From Onchocerca lupi (lineage: Eukaryota > Nematoda > Chromadorea > Rhabditida > Onchocercidae): a stretch of DNA of 64,000 nt. The notes beneath the pieces are model-generated. The model saw nothing but the letters and a program-made list of their open reading frames with translations, did not search any database and was not told the origin of the DNA. A program made the position numbers and the translations under genes. The stretch covers positions 62,001 through 126,000 of the forward strand of contig JAOVVO010000057.1 of the NCBI GenBank assembly GCA_028564675.1, given 5' to 3'. Below are positions 51,901 to 64,000 of this stretch, piece by piece; the stretch's first letter is position 1, and the number at the start of each line of letters is the position of its first letter.

Positions 51901-53059
51901 GAAATTTAAAATTTTTTTTTCGGCATATTATTCAGCATTTTGGTCATTTGATACAAAGGTGAGAGCTGTAAAAAAAATAATTAAAAATGAAATTCAAAAA
52001 AGAAACCAAGTTGAAAAAGCAAGTGATTTTTCCTAAGACAAAAAGAAAAGTTCTTTATCCGTTATATTACAGGTTCGCCATGGCAATGAATAAAAATTTG
52101 CTTAGTTGAATGAAAAATTAATGTGAGAAATGCAACAACTTTTTTTATTCGTCTATATTTCGTTTTTTTTTTTTGATGTTTTATTCGATCAGTGAAAAAA
52201 ACATGATAGATATTCGTCTTTTTCTTTATTGTTAATGATATTATCATTTACGATCGTTACATAAAAACTTAGTGCGTCATCTTAATATTGTTAGAAAAAT
52301 TGATTAAATATATGATAATTATTAAAAACTTACCTTTTTATGTCACTGAAAAGATTTTCGTCAAACATTTATGACTATTTTAATTTTGTTTTTCTTTTTT
52401 TTTTTGAACTTTTCATGCAAAATTACATTACCCTACTCACATTCATCGTAAATCCACTTGAATGAATATTTTTTCCATCATAAAATTTATTGCATTTGGG
52501 ATTGACCTTTAATTTTTACTCTGAAAAATAACTTAAAAATATTTTTGCTCAATTCCTTTTGCATAAAAAAATATCTTTTTTTTTATGAAAATACTTTTAT
52601 CATTAATTAAATGTTAAATGGGAAAAACTCAGCTATAACGATGATAAATGTTTTCTAAGTAAAATTGTTCTGAGAGAAGACCTTTTGTGTAAGATCTTTC
52701 AAAATCATCATTACTAGAGAGCTGTTACCAAAAACTTCGATTAGTCTAGGAATTGTTACTTTTATTATTCAAAAATAACTTCAACCTGAGCAACCTAGAT
52801 CATTTCATACAACGAGCAAAAATAGTGCAAATAAATTTCCAAATTGGATTTCATCCAAAAATTGACAAATTTTTACTTATTTTTTCTTCCAATATTTGAT
52901 AAAGATCAATAAGCAAAAATGCTCGAAAGAATATAATGAATTTGTAAATATTTCAAATTCAACTCTTTCGTACTCTTTCGCATTCTATCAAAGAGAAATT
53001 TCAATTATGCAACTGAGCTTTGCCTCTCTTCCTTTGAATGTATTCAATGTCATTTTGTT

Positions 53060-53132
53060 TTCTTTTCGATGATTCAGTAGAGCTTCGACTTAAATTTAAA
53101 ATGTCGAAGCTACTAAATCATTGGGAAAGAAA
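53060..53132 (+). ncRNA. pre-miRNA-like hairpin candidate
   Basis: The left arm (53060-53089, ending AGTAGAGCTTCGAC) pairs with the right arm (53103-53132, starting GTCGAAGCTACT) around a 13-base A/T loop. By hand: nine consecutive pairs next to the loop, a 2-base bulge, three pairs, one mismatch, then about twelve pairs including G-U wobbles. The size and imperfect pairing resemble an animal pre-miRNA; a short inverted-repeat (MITE-like) origin is also possible. No known miRNA seed is recognised. Confidence 0.4.
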
Positions 53133-53976
53133 AATTTCAATTTGGGAGAGTATTAAATTTGAATTTGGATGAAAATTATTAGAAATAATTGAAATTGCAT
53201 GGGGAACATAAAAATTCGAGCGGTTAGAAAAGAAAAGTTATCCTGATCATGGGACTACTCTTTTTTTAAATTATAAAAATGCTTCTATTTAAGTCTTGTC
53301 AACATTTCAATTCCACTTTTAATCATGTGAATATTTATTTAATTTCATTTCCCATCTATCATTTTGTTACTTTTGTAGGAATCGTATTTGCATTTATCTT
53401 TGGTACAAAATAATCAGAATCTAATATGTTTCTCATAATTTGTATCACGTTATTAGCATATCTAATTGTATAATCAATAAGAAATCATTATAAAAACTAT
53501 TTTCAGTTTATGTGAAAAATCAAATACTGCTGCTTTGATTTGGAAAATATCAACAAATTATCGTGTCAATCAAACATTTTTGATATTGCACGCTTGATTT
53601 AGCGTATGAATAAACGCCTATGAACCATGAAGTTTCTATTTTACTTTACTTTTTGAAAAAAAAAAAAGCTAAAAATACTGCTTCATATGAAATAATAGAA
53701 ATTATTTTATTTTCCATCCATCCAAAAAACTACAATTTTTAGCTTTGCTTATACAAGCTTTTTGGAATTATTTGCATAAAACAAATTTAATAAGTTATTC
53801 ACATTTGAGTTTTTTAGATTTGTTCAATTAATTTAAACTGTAAATTTCACACAAATGTATTTTTAAAATTAAAAAAATGAGCGAAATTTTATTAAATAAT
53901 TTGAATTTTTTTATTATCAAAAGTACTCCAATTTTTTTGCAATAATAAATATTTCAGTGCTTTTATCACTTCGAAA

Positions 53977-56900
53977 ATGTACTTGTCATCGGGTCTCGAT
54001 GACGATGAATCGAAGAGAAATGAACCATCATCTTCACGAAGGATGAAAATCTTCGCAGCACTCGTAACTTTTCATTCTAAACAAATTCATGTAACCTGAT
54101 CAGAAGATTAATTCATGTGTTTGCATAACGAGAAGAAATTGATTTTTCCAATTCATACAAGCAACTCTAGACAATTTAAGTGAATAATTAAACAGTAAGA
54201 CGATCTCAAATTACCAACATCAGGTACATGTAATCAATTAATTAATTAATTACGACTATCGACAATAGCTTTATTCCATGTTCGCTGCAATTATTTGATA
54301 TTGTTATTAATTGAAATAAATTTGTAAGCTGTCACGATCAACTGACAAAAACCGTCATAAGAGGCGACAATCACAGAAAACATTGGATGGGATCTTATCA
54401 AATGATCAAAAACGAAAACTGAGTAGAAAACGAACCAAATCACTTCGTTCGATGCTTTATGGCTTAAATTTGCAACAGTAAGTATTTTTAATTAAGTTTT
54501 CAAAAATAAAACCAAAGATTAATAAGAAAATTGCGAGAAATCTTCAATCCAATGATCATAAATCATTGAATTGTCGTTTCTCCCTGATTTATCTGAACTT
54601 TTTACTGTAATGAGCGTGAAAAATAAATCCGACTTGTTTATTTTTTTATTATTTGGAAAATTTTATTACTCAAATTTTACCGTTAATAATATTTACGCAA
54701 ATTTTGGCTATGGAAGTTGAAAAAGTATCAGTCACTGATCATTGAATAAACGTCATTTTCAAGCATTATTAAGCATTTCTCAACAAATATAATTGAAAAT
54801 TATCAAAAATCATAATTTTCTTTCATTTTACTTTTACTTAACAATGTATATTATCACTTTCTATCATATTTACTATCTCTTTCACATTTTTCGGATTATC
54901 TAATTATCTCAATGTTGTGATTAATTATACTTTGTTAATTAATAGAGTTTCCAGACAGTTTTGCTTCTTTCTTTCTTTTTACTACAACTTCATCTCAAAA
55001 TATACTTATAAAATAGTACTGAAATTTTTTTTTTAAAATATATATTGGAAAATTTTTTCAATTATAATTTAATGAATGGTGTTAACTGGATAAGTTATTT
55101 CTCATTTCATTTACTATAAAAGTATCGAATAATGAAAGTGCAGTGCAACTTTACTATTAAAAATGAGGAAGTTGACTCATTTCGGTTGTCAGGAAGTTGA
55201 CAAATTTGTCACGCTTTAGGCAAATTTCTCGAAAATCTCAAAAGTTTTCGAGAAGCTTTTGTTTTGATAAATAAAAAAGTATTAACTGGAAATGAACAAA
55301 AAATGATAATTCAAATTTTACATTATTTGCAATTTTTATAAAAAAAGAAACTATCATGTTTGGAAAAATATTTAATAATGGCCGTAATAAAAATCATTTA
55401 TAATTTGTGTTAAATTTGGAAGGGAATTTAATCTCGGATATCACTTAACTAAAAAAAAATGCTGAATTGATCGATATCGATTGATCAGACGATGTTCAAT
55501 ATCATCATGTCATAGATAATGAATGGAAACTCAACAATACGAAACATCAAAATTAGATGACAATGATGGAGACATAATAACAATGGAACAATTTGCAGAA
55601 GATAATACTATTTTGAACGTTAAGTATTTCATAGATTCTTGAATTCAATGAGATTTTTCACTTTATAACGTATTTTGTGCAATATTTTTGATAGCTTCTA
55701 CGTAATGATTGACCAGTAGCATTACGTTCTCACGTAATTGGGACGTAACACTGACGCATAAGTCACATTTGACAATCAAGCCAGACATATGACAAAATAG
55801 GTCGAAAAAGCTAGTCAGCCAACTAAGATCAAATGAAATTTGCAGAAAAAAGCAATAATTCATAGTTGAGAATTGAAGATGCACAATGCAGATAGCCTGG
55901 ATAATTAATTGGATGGTAAATGAAAGGATAAATTTGATTTTGAAGGAAAAGCACAAATCTCAGTAATTACAGATCAATAATTTGTTTACTCAGTATGCTT
56001 AAAATGCTCATAGAAATAATCATCGATGCAATTTAGTTTGTTTTGTTTTAAGCAGCGCTTTTCGTGAAGAGATGAGCTAAAATTGATCATTTATTGTTCT
56101 TATTAAATATATCAGTCTTTAAATTATTTGATCATCTAATGTTTTATCAAAGAGATCAGTCTTTAAACTATTTGATCATCTATTGTTCTTATCAAAGAGG
56201 TCAGTCCTCAAACTATGGTCCTCCACTAACAGAAAATATTAATAAAAAGTAAAAAATATGAATATAAATCTTGTGGATTTCAAATAAAAACTTGAATGAT
56301 TGAAGCAACAGCAATGAATTTCATCGATATAGTTTAGCTAGTTTTCATCTTCTTGAAATTTACCTGCAAAATAGTTGTTTCATTTCTTTCCTTTTGAATT
56401 CTTTTCAAAGTATTTGAAAGTTTGAAGAAAATATTTGGCCAGACAAAAAAAAAGTTGGAAATTTCCAAGAGAAAACTTAAAAACTAGAAGATGAAAAATA
56501 AATTGATCAATAAAAGGGATAGAAAAATTAAAAAAACTGGAAAATATTCAATAAATTTCAAAAAATATAAGAGATCCATATGACATAGATGAAAATGATT
56601 GTCACGAATTTCTTTTTTTATTTTTTACTTTTTTTTGCAATCAGTCAGTTTAAGAAGAAGAAAATTTTATTACCAAAAATTAAAACAGTTGTATATTCTT
56701 CTGAATTCAGATATTTATTTAATTTTACTTTAAAAAATTGTAAACCTTTAAAGAATAAATAAATAAGTGAAATAATCGCTTTAAACGAAAAAATTTAATT
56801 AATTAACTATATGAAAATAAGCTTCTTTTCAATTTTATTTGATATTATTATCTTAGCAATATCCATCTGTAATTCTTTGAAGAATCATCCCAAAATTTTG

Positions 56901-58250
56901 GTTATCAATGACAAAACTATAGATTAGTGATATGATCTTCTAAATGAAGCAATTACATGTTCAACTTTATCACTTGTGATAATCTTCGTTGCTAATCTCT
57001 TTTATGCTTAAATCTTAAATCTGTTGATGAATTTCGCATCATTAAATTAAAGAAAAATGACTCTCCAACGATTAGCAGAAACTTCGACTTCCTTCACTGT
57101 GTAAACAAATAATTTCCTTCAACGGCAACTCAGGAAGGCGAGAAGAGACGGCCGAAATCCAGAATTATTTCTTTTGTCTTCAATTTTTGCTAACGAATTC
57201 TTTTCATTTACAATAATATTGCTTTTAATAAATTCTATAAAAATTTTTCTTTTCCTCAGAAATTAATGAATTTTTATCATGATATTGTTAGTTTCGGACT
57301 AATAGGTTTGTATGTTTCGAATATTTATGCGCGACATTAATTCAGGTGCTGAAGTATTTGTTCGATTTAGTTGTTTCAAATCTTTCTACGATTTTTTTTT
57401 TTTTATTCAAAGTTCCATCAATTTGTTTGATAGTTGTTTTTAAACAGTGAAAAATTTAATCTTATCTTTTTTTTTCAAAATTTTTCTATCTGATCATTTT
57501 ATAATAAAAAAATGTGGTGTCTTCTTCGAAATAATGATAGCATGCGACGTAAAACATTAATTAATGCAAGTTTTCATTGATTATATTTTGCTGACATTAT
57601 TCTCTTCGGCTATTCTTCTATCATGGAATAATTTTTGTTTTGAATTTTCAACAAAAAAAAAAAAGGAGAAAGAAAAATTAATCAGAAATTAATTGCTTTA
57701 AATCGCTTCTGTCTTTGCCTTTAATTTAAATAATTGCTAAATTTCATCTCTTTTTTCTTTTAAATTATAATAAGAAGATACTCATAAAACAAAGATGCAT
57801 GGTAGATAATGGATTTGATGACGAGTTGACAAAGTAGAAGTTAATCCTTCATTGTGAATCAAAGATTATTTCAATAATTCAAAATATATGTTTTGCTTAT
57901 TGAGAGATGCAACCACGAATTCTTGCTAGCAAAATTCATTAATTTTATGACATGGAATATGATTTATTCAAACCATTCACGAAAATGACAGTTTATCAAT
58001 GAAGTTTTTTGTTCATCAGCAAGGAATTATTGGAATTTTTTTTTAAACTTATGATGCAAGCTAGAAGCATTTCAAATCTTGCTGAAGACGACATGGTGCA
58101 TAAATTTCCATCATTCAACATTTTTAAATTCAAATAAATCCGATCTTTTCAAATGAAAAAAAACTCATTTGAAAATCAACGAATAATTTCTGGACTATTT
58201 CAGAGAAAAGGAAGAAGCTCAGCGAATGAAATTATTGAAACAAGAAAAAA
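53977..58250 (+). CDS. candidate long-intron gene, unidentified, basic N-terminal region (5' part only)
   Basis: Three exons join with matching phases: 53977-54063 (start MYLSSGLDDDESKRN, preceded by ATTTCAG at 53951-53957), 54329-54477 and 58204-58250 (phases 0 and 2, then 1). The product begins acidic, then becomes strongly basic (SRSTDKNRHKRRQSQKTLDG, QKRKLSRKRTKSLRSMLYGL), and enters a charged, helix-prone run (EKEEAQRMKLLKQEKK). All have good GT donors and the frame changes from stop-rich sequence exactly at the splice signals. No family is recognised. The third exon is 3.7 kb from the second, and no continuation was found before the window ends, so the gene probably extends rightwards. 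The short exons and long introns would suit a neuronal or regulatory gene, but that is a guess. Confidence 0.4.
55523..55618 (+). CDS. possible alternative first exon, 32 codons
   Basis: ATG at 55523 opens METQQYETSKLDDNDGDIIT and continues MEQFAEDNTILN to a donor AAC|GTTAAG. In-frame stops precede it and a CATAG acceptor-like site lies about 10 bases upstream. It lies in the 3.7-kb intron of the candidate gene. It ends in phase 0, so it does not feed the frame favoured for the exon at 58204, although that exon is also open in the other frame. Acidic composition with normal codon variety argues against chance, but evidence is thin. Confidence 0.25.
56083..56216. repeat. 44/45-bp tandem repeat, three copies
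   Basis: Units begin TTGATCAT(T/C)TA at 56083, 56128 and 56172, and each contains ATCAAAGAG(A/G)TCAGTC-like sequence followed by AAA(C/T)TAT. It is a small diverged minisatellite in the intron of the candidate gene. Confidence 0.7.
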
Positions 58251-61200
58251 GTTAGTCTTTTTTTTTTTTTTTGAAAAACATTCATTTGAATAGTTCATTA
58301 GATGTTGTTGAGTCGCCATTTAGATCTTAGATTGCAGTGAAAAAATATCAGTAGATGAGGTGATGTGTGATAAGCTTCCTTTATGACAATAAAAAGAATA
58401 ATAAAGTTATAATAAAAAGAATAACAAAAAAAATTCAAATTAAATTTTACATTATTATTTCTCGTAAACAATGGAAGTATTTTTGTTTCTTATTTGATTT
58501 GAAATGCATCTTTATTATTCTATGCATGTTAAAATTCCACAGAAGTGTTTTTTCCCAGTCAGATCAAAAAGTATGCAGAGATTTTGTTTCCAAAGATTCT
58601 TTCTTAATCTTCCTAATAAATCTAATTTTTAATTTTTTCAGAACAATATTTTATTATTTATGAAAAATTTCTAAATCAAAAATAAAAGCTAAGAAGTGAA
58701 CTTTGAAATGAGAATAAATGGCGCTTGTCAAATGAAGTTGAAACTAAACTGATTGGTTTTTTCCTTAACAAATTAATTTGATTTTCCAATTATGGATGTA
58801 GACATCATCATTTCGAAATTTTCAAAGTACGGACATCCCTTTGTTCTTGCATTTTAAAAATCGAAGCACATGTGACAAAAATTGTTTTGAAATCCACTTG
58901 TCACATTTGCGAGATAATTATTATGTTGTATTGCCTTATCACTTCTTCTTCATCCATTTGCCAACCGATAATTATCCCTTTAGATTGACAAATATTTAAA
59001 TACAATAAATATTGGTAAATATTTAGATGCAATAAGCATCTGGCAAGTTTTTTTTGCCATCAAAATGCTAAGCAAAAAATTTACTACAACAAGTTTTAGT
59101 TATTTAAATTAGCTTATCTTATGCGCTTCTTTAAATCTTGCAGAAATATCTAATTCCAATTCTGCAATAGAAATAATGAAAACATTACTAATGTATTTGA
59201 AATAAATATAAGAATTTCTTCATTTTTTACAGTTTTTTTAAACATCGAATGTTCTAAATCTAAAAAATTGTTAGCAAATAGAATATGAAATTTCTGCTTG
59301 GAATTTACATGTTAGAATCGCTTTTCTCAATACTATTTGTTGAAGACATTTGTATATTATTCAAATGCTATATCGTTATTACTATTATTACGGTAGCTTC
59401 TTAATTTTTCAATATAAATCAAGTTTCAATGCTGACTGGAACTTTATGGATTCTAAAGGGATTATGAAAAAAAGCATACTTCATTTTTAGAAAAATACAT
59501 ACGATTAAAATTTTCACTTGCAAAATTTTGTAAAATTTATTCAACAATCCTTTTAACATTTTTAAATCGACCAATAAACATAGTAAATGACGGATTTAAG
59601 AATGTTTTCATTCAATATCCTCAAGAAAGAATGACTGATTGATAAAAGTTTTGCTTATGTTTGTAGCTATGTTTTGTTAACAAACACTTTATTAGACTTA
59701 TCCAAAATTTTTCTTTTTCAAAATGCCGCAAATTATCTCTCATATATCTTTATCATTTTTTGATTTTAAAAATTTAAAAATTCCCCTCATAATATATACT
59801 TTTATTGAATCCTTCAAAAATCTTTTTAAAATTTTAAAAAATAGCGAACAATTTGAATTTTATACAGTTTTTACTATAAAATATGGCAAAGCTTTTTTAA
59901 GGCATTACAAATTAAAAACAGTATAGGATTAGAGCAATCCTTTATTCGAAAATGGATTTGCTTTTTAGATTTGCAAGCATTTCATATTTTTCCAAACATG
60001 TAGAATCTGTGCTGCACTTCTGCAACTTACCGCACGGAAAATCCATTTTAGCTTTCAATCTTGCAAAAATTATGATGTTTTCTAAGGCATCGTTTGTTTA
60101 TGGTTCAAAAATTTTGCACTGAGTGTATCAGAAATATTTGATAATATGAGAGAGATCAGAGAAACAACAAAGTTTTATTTTTTGTGGATCATTCATTCCA
60201 AGTTATTTCTAAGTCACCATTTTTCAAGCTGTCATCGTCTTCGATTATTGACAAATGTATTTACAATTTAAACCACCAATGATAAATTGAAGAAACAAAA
60301 AGCAGACAAATACTAATGAACCATGTATGATCGAAAGAGTGAAGATTAAAAATTGAGAGTTATAATTCATATAGCCTGGGTGATCGTCCACTTCACATTT
60401 CTCTAACAGATGTGACAGATGTCATGAGAAAATGTTTTTTTCGGTTAACTGTTGTAGACAATAATTATTCAAAGTGTAATACCTTTGATGAAGAATTTAT
60501 CGGTGTAGAATGGGTTAACGATGGTTGATAAGAATATCGCTCGAAAGTTGAAATATAGAGTGTTCTTCTCGGTTGCTGATAGTTGAGATATTTGTTGAGA
60601 GATAGTTGGGATATTTCTCGGGATTTTAACTGATGACGAATATATTTGGATGATGATAATGAGCCACGTTACTCAAATCAGTTCTGATCAAATTTTCTTT
60701 TCCTCCAATCGATATTAGTCCATTTGTTATGACGTTTCTTTACCATATTCCCAATATTGTACATAAGCTAGGTTATAAGACCGGAAGAAATTTGCATATA
60801 AATTAGTTCCCGGTATTTCCTGTTGAATATAAAGCTCGGTAATCGCAGACAAAGATGAGAATTGCATTAGATATGGTAACGTTCATTAATATTCACCTTG
60901 AGTGGTGAATGATGTGAGAAATACTTTTACAATGCAATATTTTGATCATTTGAATATGTTTATGCTAAAATCATTCTGATCCTTTTCAACAATAGATTCT
61001 AAATTTGTCGGTAGGAAAAATATTGAAAACAAACCTTTCAAAATTGTCTTAAAAATTTGCATAATCCATTTTATCAGATCAAATTTGAAGCTAATGCCTA
61101 AAGGAAGAATTAGTTATTCTTTTGGAGAAAAATGCAGTTTTACACCGAGAATGTCTTGTGGAAAGGATTGGAATTATCTAACTCTTCGTAACATTCAACG

Positions 61201-64000
61201 AATGACATAATTAAAACAGATGATCAATATTGTCTTAAACAAAATTCAGATTTTCATATCAATCTGTTTTTCTTTCAGGATTTTCTTGAATCGTTTTTCT
61301 TTGAGGATTATTTCGAATCGCATAAAATTTCCATGCCTGTCGCAAAGCATATAGTTGATAAATATAGCCAATACTTTAATGTATTATGTAAATAAGATTT
61401 CAATAATACTCGTACAAACTGCTCAGTTTGTTCAAAGTTACTCGAGATCTAAATGAAACAAGCCTTTAATCTTAAATCAATCAAATTCTCATTTTTCCAA
61501 ATTCTCGTTTTTCATCGTCAATTTTCTTCTGTAATGTTTTCGGGAACTTTTGTATTTTAGCTTAAATTCATTGATTTTATTGACTGGTTAAATCTCTTGA
61601 TATCTGACATATAATTTTTTATAAAGCAAAAATACAGGAATCGATTGACAAATTCCTCTTCACCACTTTCTTTTCGTATAACATGAAAAATTCTTGTAAT
61701 GTTTATTTTTATTGAAATATACATTGTTGGAAACAGATTTTAAATTATCTCTCTATTGCGCAGACTGATGATAAAAAACTAATTCGTTCCTAATAAATTA
61801 ATTAAATTTTTTATTATCCCCGTATAGGTATAATTTTGTTATTATTCTCATAAAGGTATAATTGAGAGGAATAAAATTTTAAAATAGAAATTAATAAGAT
61901 TTATGCGCTAAATATACCACAACCAAGGTTTATTACTGGGAAATAATATTGAATATGGCTTTTTCATAATTTTTATGGGTTGACAAAGTTATAGCTAAAC
62001 TTTTTTTGAACAATATTACAGCAGAAAAATGCTAGTTGGCAGGTAGAAGAGATATAAACTTCCAGCCTAGAAAGGCAAAAATTAGTTGTATTGCAAATAT
62101 ATGAACAATAAAAATCGATTTAAAAAAAAACGGCAAGTTGCAATTTGTAAAAACTACTGCTCCATCAAACGTATGTATCAATATATATTCTATTCAGAGT
62201 CAATATAAATGCATCTAGTAAGCAAAACAGATAAAATTAAATTGCAAAAAAATTGAAAATCTTAGTTTTCCCAATGTGAAATTTTAAAAAAAGCAATTTT
62301 ATTACTGATTTAGCACTAAAATTGTTGAATATATGCCAGACATAACGCTATGATTCATTTATCCACATCCTTCATTTCAATATTATGCCAACAACCATCA
62401 ATTTCTGCTTCCAAACTTCTTAAGAGAGAGCGAAATATTCTAGAATACGCTGATTTTGACGTTTGCTGATAAATTATGTGAATGATCCGATCTTCCATAA
62501 TTTAATATTTGCTTCACTAAACAATTTTTCAAACCTTCTCTTTGTTATTTGTTACTAATATCATTATTGCTTTTAAATCAGATCATTGTGAATCTTCTAA
62601 ATCAGCTTTAATGTCAACTTGTTTTTTACTTGCATCATTTGTTCGGTGAAAAGCTTTCCAAAGGAATTGTCGTCAGTTTTGTTGGTAATTTTCAAATGAG
62701 TAAGCCTTTTTCAGCTTTAATTTGGTAACTCAGAAAATGCTGATATTGAATGATTCACCGAACAGTTCTCGTTAAATCTCAACAGTTTCCTTCAAAGAGT
62801 CCTTGAAGTCTATGCTGGCTCGCAAAGCTTTCAGTAGAGAAGTTCGCTGAATAAACGAAACTTTTAACAAATTGGAGGAAACAATCTTTGCGATACTATT
62901 TATGGAATGAATGAAAATAGTTCGAGATTTGAGTAGTGTTTCAAGCTATAACCAATAAATCAAGAAAGCAATTGAGCGGAGAGAAAGAAACAATGGATTT
63001 CAAGAAAGAAAAAAATGAGGTGTTGAAATTTGCAGAGAAGTTGGTGGAAAGGAGTGGACAGAGAAAGAAACAGAAGAAAGTTCGATGTTAATGATTAATG
63101 GAGATAAGAGCAATTGATGATGATGATGATATGTTGCTGATGCTAATAATGATAATGTGATTAAAAAAAAACCTGTGTAGGTCTATTTCATGAACTTATT
63201 TCGCGAATCTTTTACCTTAAAAATAACATCTTGTTGAGGCCATTTAAAATGCATCATTCATCACAAGAGAGGTGATGAAAATAGGATAGAAGAAGTTAAA
63301 TGGATCCAGAAAAGTATGAAGGCAAAAGTTTTCAGTTTCGTTCTTTGATTCTTTCATTTCCCTCTCCAGTCTCGATATCTACCAAACTATTTAGCTTATT
63401 CTCTTACTTATTAGCTTTAGATTTTTCCATTCTATCTCAATCATCCTCCATCCTTAAATCCACCTGTTTTTGAATCCTACTTTACGGCTCTTCTTTTTCT
63501 TCTCAAGCTTGTAAATTTGTATCCCAATCCTTTCTCTCATCGCATTTTGATTAATATCTTCCTTTTTCCATCCTGGAAAAATTCAATATTGTCATCCATC
63601 TTTTGCAATTTTCAAGTCCCATTGTTTCCATTTTTCCGGGACAAAATCCTTGATATTAAGAAATTAAAAATATTTTTGTCTTTAGAATTATCATCTTTTT
63701 TTTCGTCTTTCGATTCGCATTTCCAAGATTCCATCATATATCTCTTCATTTACTTATTTATATTTATTTATTAAATTACGATGAATAATATTCATCTTAA
63801 AAATTTTGTCAAATAAGATATTCACACGAAATAAACATTCTTTCACACTAGAATAATTCCTTTTTCTATGCATAGCAATTTGTTGTTAGCAGGTCGTTAA
63901 TTAATCATTGCTCACTGATTCTTCTTTGCATCCACTTATTACATTCATTTATTAAATTTTAATGATTAATATCAATCCTGCAAATTATGTCCTTTCTTTC
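58251..64000. other. gene-poor stretch to the right edge
   Basis: AT-rich with no exon I can support. Splice-like sites exist (for example before 58642 and 60375) but give stop codons within a few residues in the phase needed. The 63300-63760 part is rich in C/T runs on plus. It contains repeat copy 2 at 60436-60971. Confidence 0.45.
60436..60971. mobile_element. interspersed repeat copy 2 (inverted relative to copy 1)
   Basis: About 536 bp, the reverse complement of 37430-38002 with very few mismatches. In this orientation it starts CGGTTAACTGTTGTAGACAA and ends near ATATGTTTATGCTAAAAT. A TATAAAGC motif lies internally (~60829). The outer limits are set where similarity stops; no target-site duplication was certain. 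Being shorter, it shows that the extra AATTATTGTCT units of copy 1 are a local change in that copy. Confidence 0.75.

Larger units (their letters stand above)
45288..53976. other. 8.7-kb gene-poor AT-rich stretch
   Basis: No exon with consistent splice partners was found on either strand. Composition is extremely AT-rich with many poly-A/T tracts. Longer open frames (for example 49774-50073 plus, 50505-50777 plus) are AT-driven and lack family signal. It contains three hairpins, at 48372-48406, 48958-48992 and 53060-53132. It may include promoter, 5' UTR or introns of the candidate gene starting at 53977. Confidence 0.5.

Noticed and set aside
55465..55490. Palindrome around ATCGATATCGAT
   Set aside because: Short self-complementary AT-rich motif; no repeated partner or context to support a function.
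55663..55956. 97-residue minus frame
   Set aside because: Hydrophobic, AT-driven frame without acceptor, donor or family resemblance; lies within the intron of the plus-strand candidate gene.
57070..57190. Plus-strand frame after an ATTAG site (QKLRLPSLCKQ...), considered as an exon of the long-intron gene
   Set aside because: Its entry phase does not match the exon ending at 54477 and no donor follows before a stop.
1..64000. CRISPR arrays, bacterial operons, phage or endosymbiont insertions
   Set aside because: No spaced direct repeats, no Shine-Dalgarno-linked gene runs and no long uninterrupted bacterial-type frames anywhere in the window.

Overview
The window is eukaryotic and AT-rich. 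Its genes are broken into short exons (about 40-290 bp) with GT..AG introns and TTTCAG-like acceptors. The organism is most likely a nematode. The evidence is a DB-module cysteine-rich secreted protein (a nematode-restricted family), two small CK1-type kinases of the kind expanded in worms, an SLC19 folate-type transporter, and acceptor-like TTTCAG/TTTTAG sites a few bases before several start codons, as expected for spliced-leader trans-splicing. The AT content and gene set fit a filarial or other spirurid worm, but the species is an inference. Exon structures were read by hand from splice signals, reading-frame phase and family resemblance. No prokaryotic, viral or CRISPR-like content was seen.

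Layout. At 1-1122 (minus) is the Asterix/WDR83OS-like PAT-complex subunit, with its last exon running off the left edge. At 1874-8507 (minus) is a long-form tRNase Z (ELAC2/HOE-1 type) with a predicted mitochondrial presequence. At 9382-11837 (minus) is a CK1/TTBK-like kinase. At 11.8-17.6 kb no gene is confidently seen, but there are two coding-like fragments. At 17653-20260 (plus) is a secreted DB-module protein. At 22746-27222 (plus) is a secreted LBP/BPI/CETP-family lipid-binding protein. At 28892-31225 (minus) is a second CK1/TTBK-like kinase. At 32148-35287 (plus) is the ribosome-biogenesis factor RPF1 (Brix domain). At 35718-39834 (minus) is an SLC19 transporter, tail-to-tail with RPF1. 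At 44112-45287 (plus) is a secreted Gly/Tyr/Ser/Asn-rich low-complexity protein of unknown function. From 45.3 to 64 kb the sequence is gene-poor. It holds one candidate gene with very long introns (53977-58250, exons phase-compatible), a pre-miRNA-like hairpin, a minisatellite, and a copy of an interspersed repeat whose inverted, nearly identical partner lies inside an SLC19 intron.

Functional picture. Housekeeping genes (membrane-protein biogenesis, tRNA 3' processing, 60S ribosome assembly) are interspersed with worm-type secreted proteins, a nutrient transporter and lineage-expanded kinases. Nothing suggests one co-ordinated operon or a novel multi-gene system. The most unusual items are the inverted pair of ~540-bp repeats, the pre-miRNA-like hairpin near 53.1 kb, a cysteine-rich minus-strand frame interrupted by a single TGA near 17.4 kb, the unidentified long-intron gene, and local duplications that copy the trans-splice/start region of two genes.
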